Assembly (NCBI RefSeq): GCF_014705945.2
Contig: NZ_CP061538.1
Coordinates: forward strand, 1,860,001-1,924,000
Direction: 5' to 3'
DNA length: 64,000 nt
From: Rothia amarae
GTDB lineage: Bacteria > Actinomycetota > Actinomycetes > Actinomycetales > Micrococcaceae
The notes under the pieces are model-generated. The model worked only from the letters and a program-made list of their open reading frames with translations, was not told the DNA's origin and did not search any database. How positions within the stretch are numbered: position 1 is the first letter of the stretch; every line of letters begins with the position of its first letter. Of the stretch, positions 62,694 to 64,000 are shown piece after piece. A program made the translations under genes and the position numbers.

Positions 62694-64000
62694 TTAGAGA
62701 CGTGCCTTTGACTTTTCAGGAGCGGTACCGGTAGCAGTTTGGAATGCGCGGCGGGGTGAACGCTGGTGACGAATCGAAGTGGTGTCGCGACCGAAGATCT
62801 GGTTCATAGCCCAGCCAGCAACCACGCGAGCGGTACGCTCGGTGGTGGGGATAGCCATGCCGTGGTAACCGCGGTGCATCAACCATGCAAGAGGACCGCT
62901 GATGCTCTTGCCCTTGATGTTTGCAACGCCCTTCCAGGAGCCCAGGCCTGCTACTGCACCCATGTTCTCGTGGTAGTAGTCGGTCAAGGACTCGCCGCGG
63001 CGAGCTGCCAAGAGGTTTTCAGCAAGCTTAACTGCCTGACGTGAGGCGTGCTGCGCGTTAGGTACGCAGAAGCCGCCAACGCCGCCACCGGAGAGGTCAG
63101 GAACAGCAGCGTTATCGCCAGCAGCCCATGCGCCTTCGATAACACCATTATCGCCGGTAACACGCAAATCTGCGCCTACGCGAACGCGACCGCGCTCGTC
63201 GATGGGGAAATCAGTGTCTTTGAGCATGGGTGAAGCGGCAACGCCTGCAGTCCAAATCAAAGTATCGGTGTCGAGTTCACCGGCAGGGGACTTATCACCC
63301 ATGTTGATGAGCGCCAAGTGGCCATCAGTTGCGTCTGCAAGAGAGGTATTCAACAGAACCTCGATGCCGCGGGCACGAAGTTCAGCAACAACCTTCTCTG
63401 CACGGTCAGCAGGAACCTCAGGCATAATGCGAGGAGCAGCTTCAACCAATACAAAACGCAAATCTGAAACGCGCAGACGATCGTTACGCTTAACAGCTTC
63501 ACGGGCCATATCTTCGAGTTCAGCAATGGTTTCAATCCCTGCGAAACCGCCACCGACAATAACGAAGGTCAACGCACGACGGCGAGCGTCTTCGTTCTCT
63601 TCCAAAGAAGCAACTTCGATACGCTCAAGAACCCAGTTGCGTACAGCAACAGCTTCTTCAACGCTCTTCATGCCAATAGCTACTTCAGCAAGACCGGGGA
63701 TGGGGAACGCGCGGGTTACAGCGCCTGCGCCCAAAACAATCTCGTCATAGGTAATGTCAAAAGCTTCGCCAGCGTCGATAGGCTCAACGGTAGCGGTCTT
63801 GGTAGCGTGGTTAATCTTGGTGATACGTCCACCAACGATTTCGGTGTCGCGCAGGTGCTGGCGCAAAGGAACGGTAGCGTTGCGTCCTTCTATGGAACCT
63901 GCTGCAACTTCGGGAAGGAAGGGCTGGTAGGTCATGTAGGGGTTAGGCTCAACGATGGTAACAACGCCGCCGGTTTCTTTCACAGCTTTCTGAATCTTCT
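62694..64000 (-). CDS. ndh: Type II NADH dehydrogenase, partial at right edge
   Basis: The frame stays open through the right edge (reading KIQKAVKETGG from about 63998), so the N-terminal FAD-binding Rossmann motif is outside. The visible 435 residues carry EPNPYMTYQPFLPEVAAGSIE, the NADH-binding FVIVGGGFAGIETIAELEDMA, IWTAGVAASPML, and the second FAD-contact region AAGDNAAVPDLSGGGVGGFCVPNAQHASRQ. A C-terminal amphipathic segment should bind the membrane. NDH-2 oxidises NADH and reduces quinone without pumping protons, pairing functionally with the quinone-reducing PoxB at 48 kb. Confidence 0.92.
   Translation of the reverse strand, partial: KIQKAVKETGGVVTIVEPNPYMTYQPFLPEVAAGSIEGRNATVPLRQHLRDTEIVGGRITKINHATKTATVEPIDAGEAFDITYDEIVLGAGAVTRAFPIPGLAEVAIGMKSVEEAVAVRNWVLERIEVASLEENEDARRRALTFVIVGGGFAGIETIAELEDMAREAVKRNDRLRVSDLRFVLVEAAPRIMPEVPADRAEKVVAELRARGIEVLLNTSLADATDGHLALINMGDKSPAGELDTDTLIWTAGVAASPMLKDTDFPIDERGRVRVGADLRVTGDNGVIEGAWAAGDNAAVPDLSGGGVGGFCVPNAQHASRQAVKLAENLLAARRGESLTDYYHENMGAVAGLGSWKGVANIKGKSISGPLAWLMHRGYHGMAIPTTERTARVVAGWAMNQIFGRDTTSIRHQRSPRRAFQTATGTAPEKSKARL

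Overview
The window looks like a chromosome segment of a moderate-GC actinobacterium of the Micrococcaceae, with Rothia the best guess. The signs are a WhiB regulator, mycothiol conjugate amidase (mca), a Pmt-type protein mannosyltransferase, DUF3499, DUF4245, DUF4307 and TIGR03089 proteins, an LCP protein, and two gene blocks whose order is familiar from other actinobacteria: whiB-DUF3499 / TIGR03089 / GtrA / purK-purE / LCP, and greA-DUF4307-mca-small membrane protein-hlyIII-uppS. The genus is an inference from gene content, not a match to a reference.

Region 1 (about 1-26.5 kb) is a surface-glycan locus wrapped around a few housekeeping genes. The minus-strand run from 11.0 kb down to the left edge carries several glycosyltransferases, a Wzy/ligase-like membrane protein, a four-domain NeuB-type nonulosonate synthase fusion, a CMP-nonulosonate cytidylyltransferase and a candidate sugar transferase. 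Next come a GT11 fucosyltransferase-like gene, a PglK/MsbA-type ABC exporter (candidate lipid-linked glycan flippase), a low-molecular-weight tyrosine phosphatase and a GT2 enzyme. prs-glmU, tRNA-Gln and an ABC-F ATPase interrupt the locus. GlmU supplies UDP-GlcNAc, a likely precursor for the glycan genes. Downstream, three consecutive plus-strand GT2 genes (20.5-25.4 kb) are all broken by different lesions: a tandem pair of IS5-like elements, two single-base homopolymer indels, and an in-frame TAG.

Region 2 (26.5-36.5 kb) has ispE-ksgA, a GT87-like mannosyltransferase, tatD, rsmI, pmt, a DUF1461 membrane protein, a Tat-lipoprotein L,D-transpeptidase and DUF3499. Region 3 (36.5-45.8 kb) has whiB, a TIGR03089 protein, GtrA, purK-purE, an LCP glycopolymer transferase, a FemAB-type enzyme, glpX and a DUF4245 protein. 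Region 4 (45.9-64 kb) has carbonic anhydrase, fumC, pyruvate:quinone oxidoreductase (poxB-type), a CadD-like transporter, a Nudix hydrolase, a prepilin peptidase, uppS, hlyIII, mca, greA, threonine ammonia-lyase, an AI-2E family transporter, a Bax-inhibitor-1 protein, a Cof-type HAD phosphatase, a ROK regulator, a tRNA-Leu(UAA) with a short variable arm, and a truncated type II NADH dehydrogenase at the right edge.

The most unusual non-coding signal is a dispersed intergenic repeat of 103-113 bp present three times (30.9, 38.2 and 46.6 kb). Its core of about 57 bases is conserved while its flanking stems change sequence in a base-pair-preserving way. No CRISPR array, prophage, rRNA or recognisable defence system was seen.
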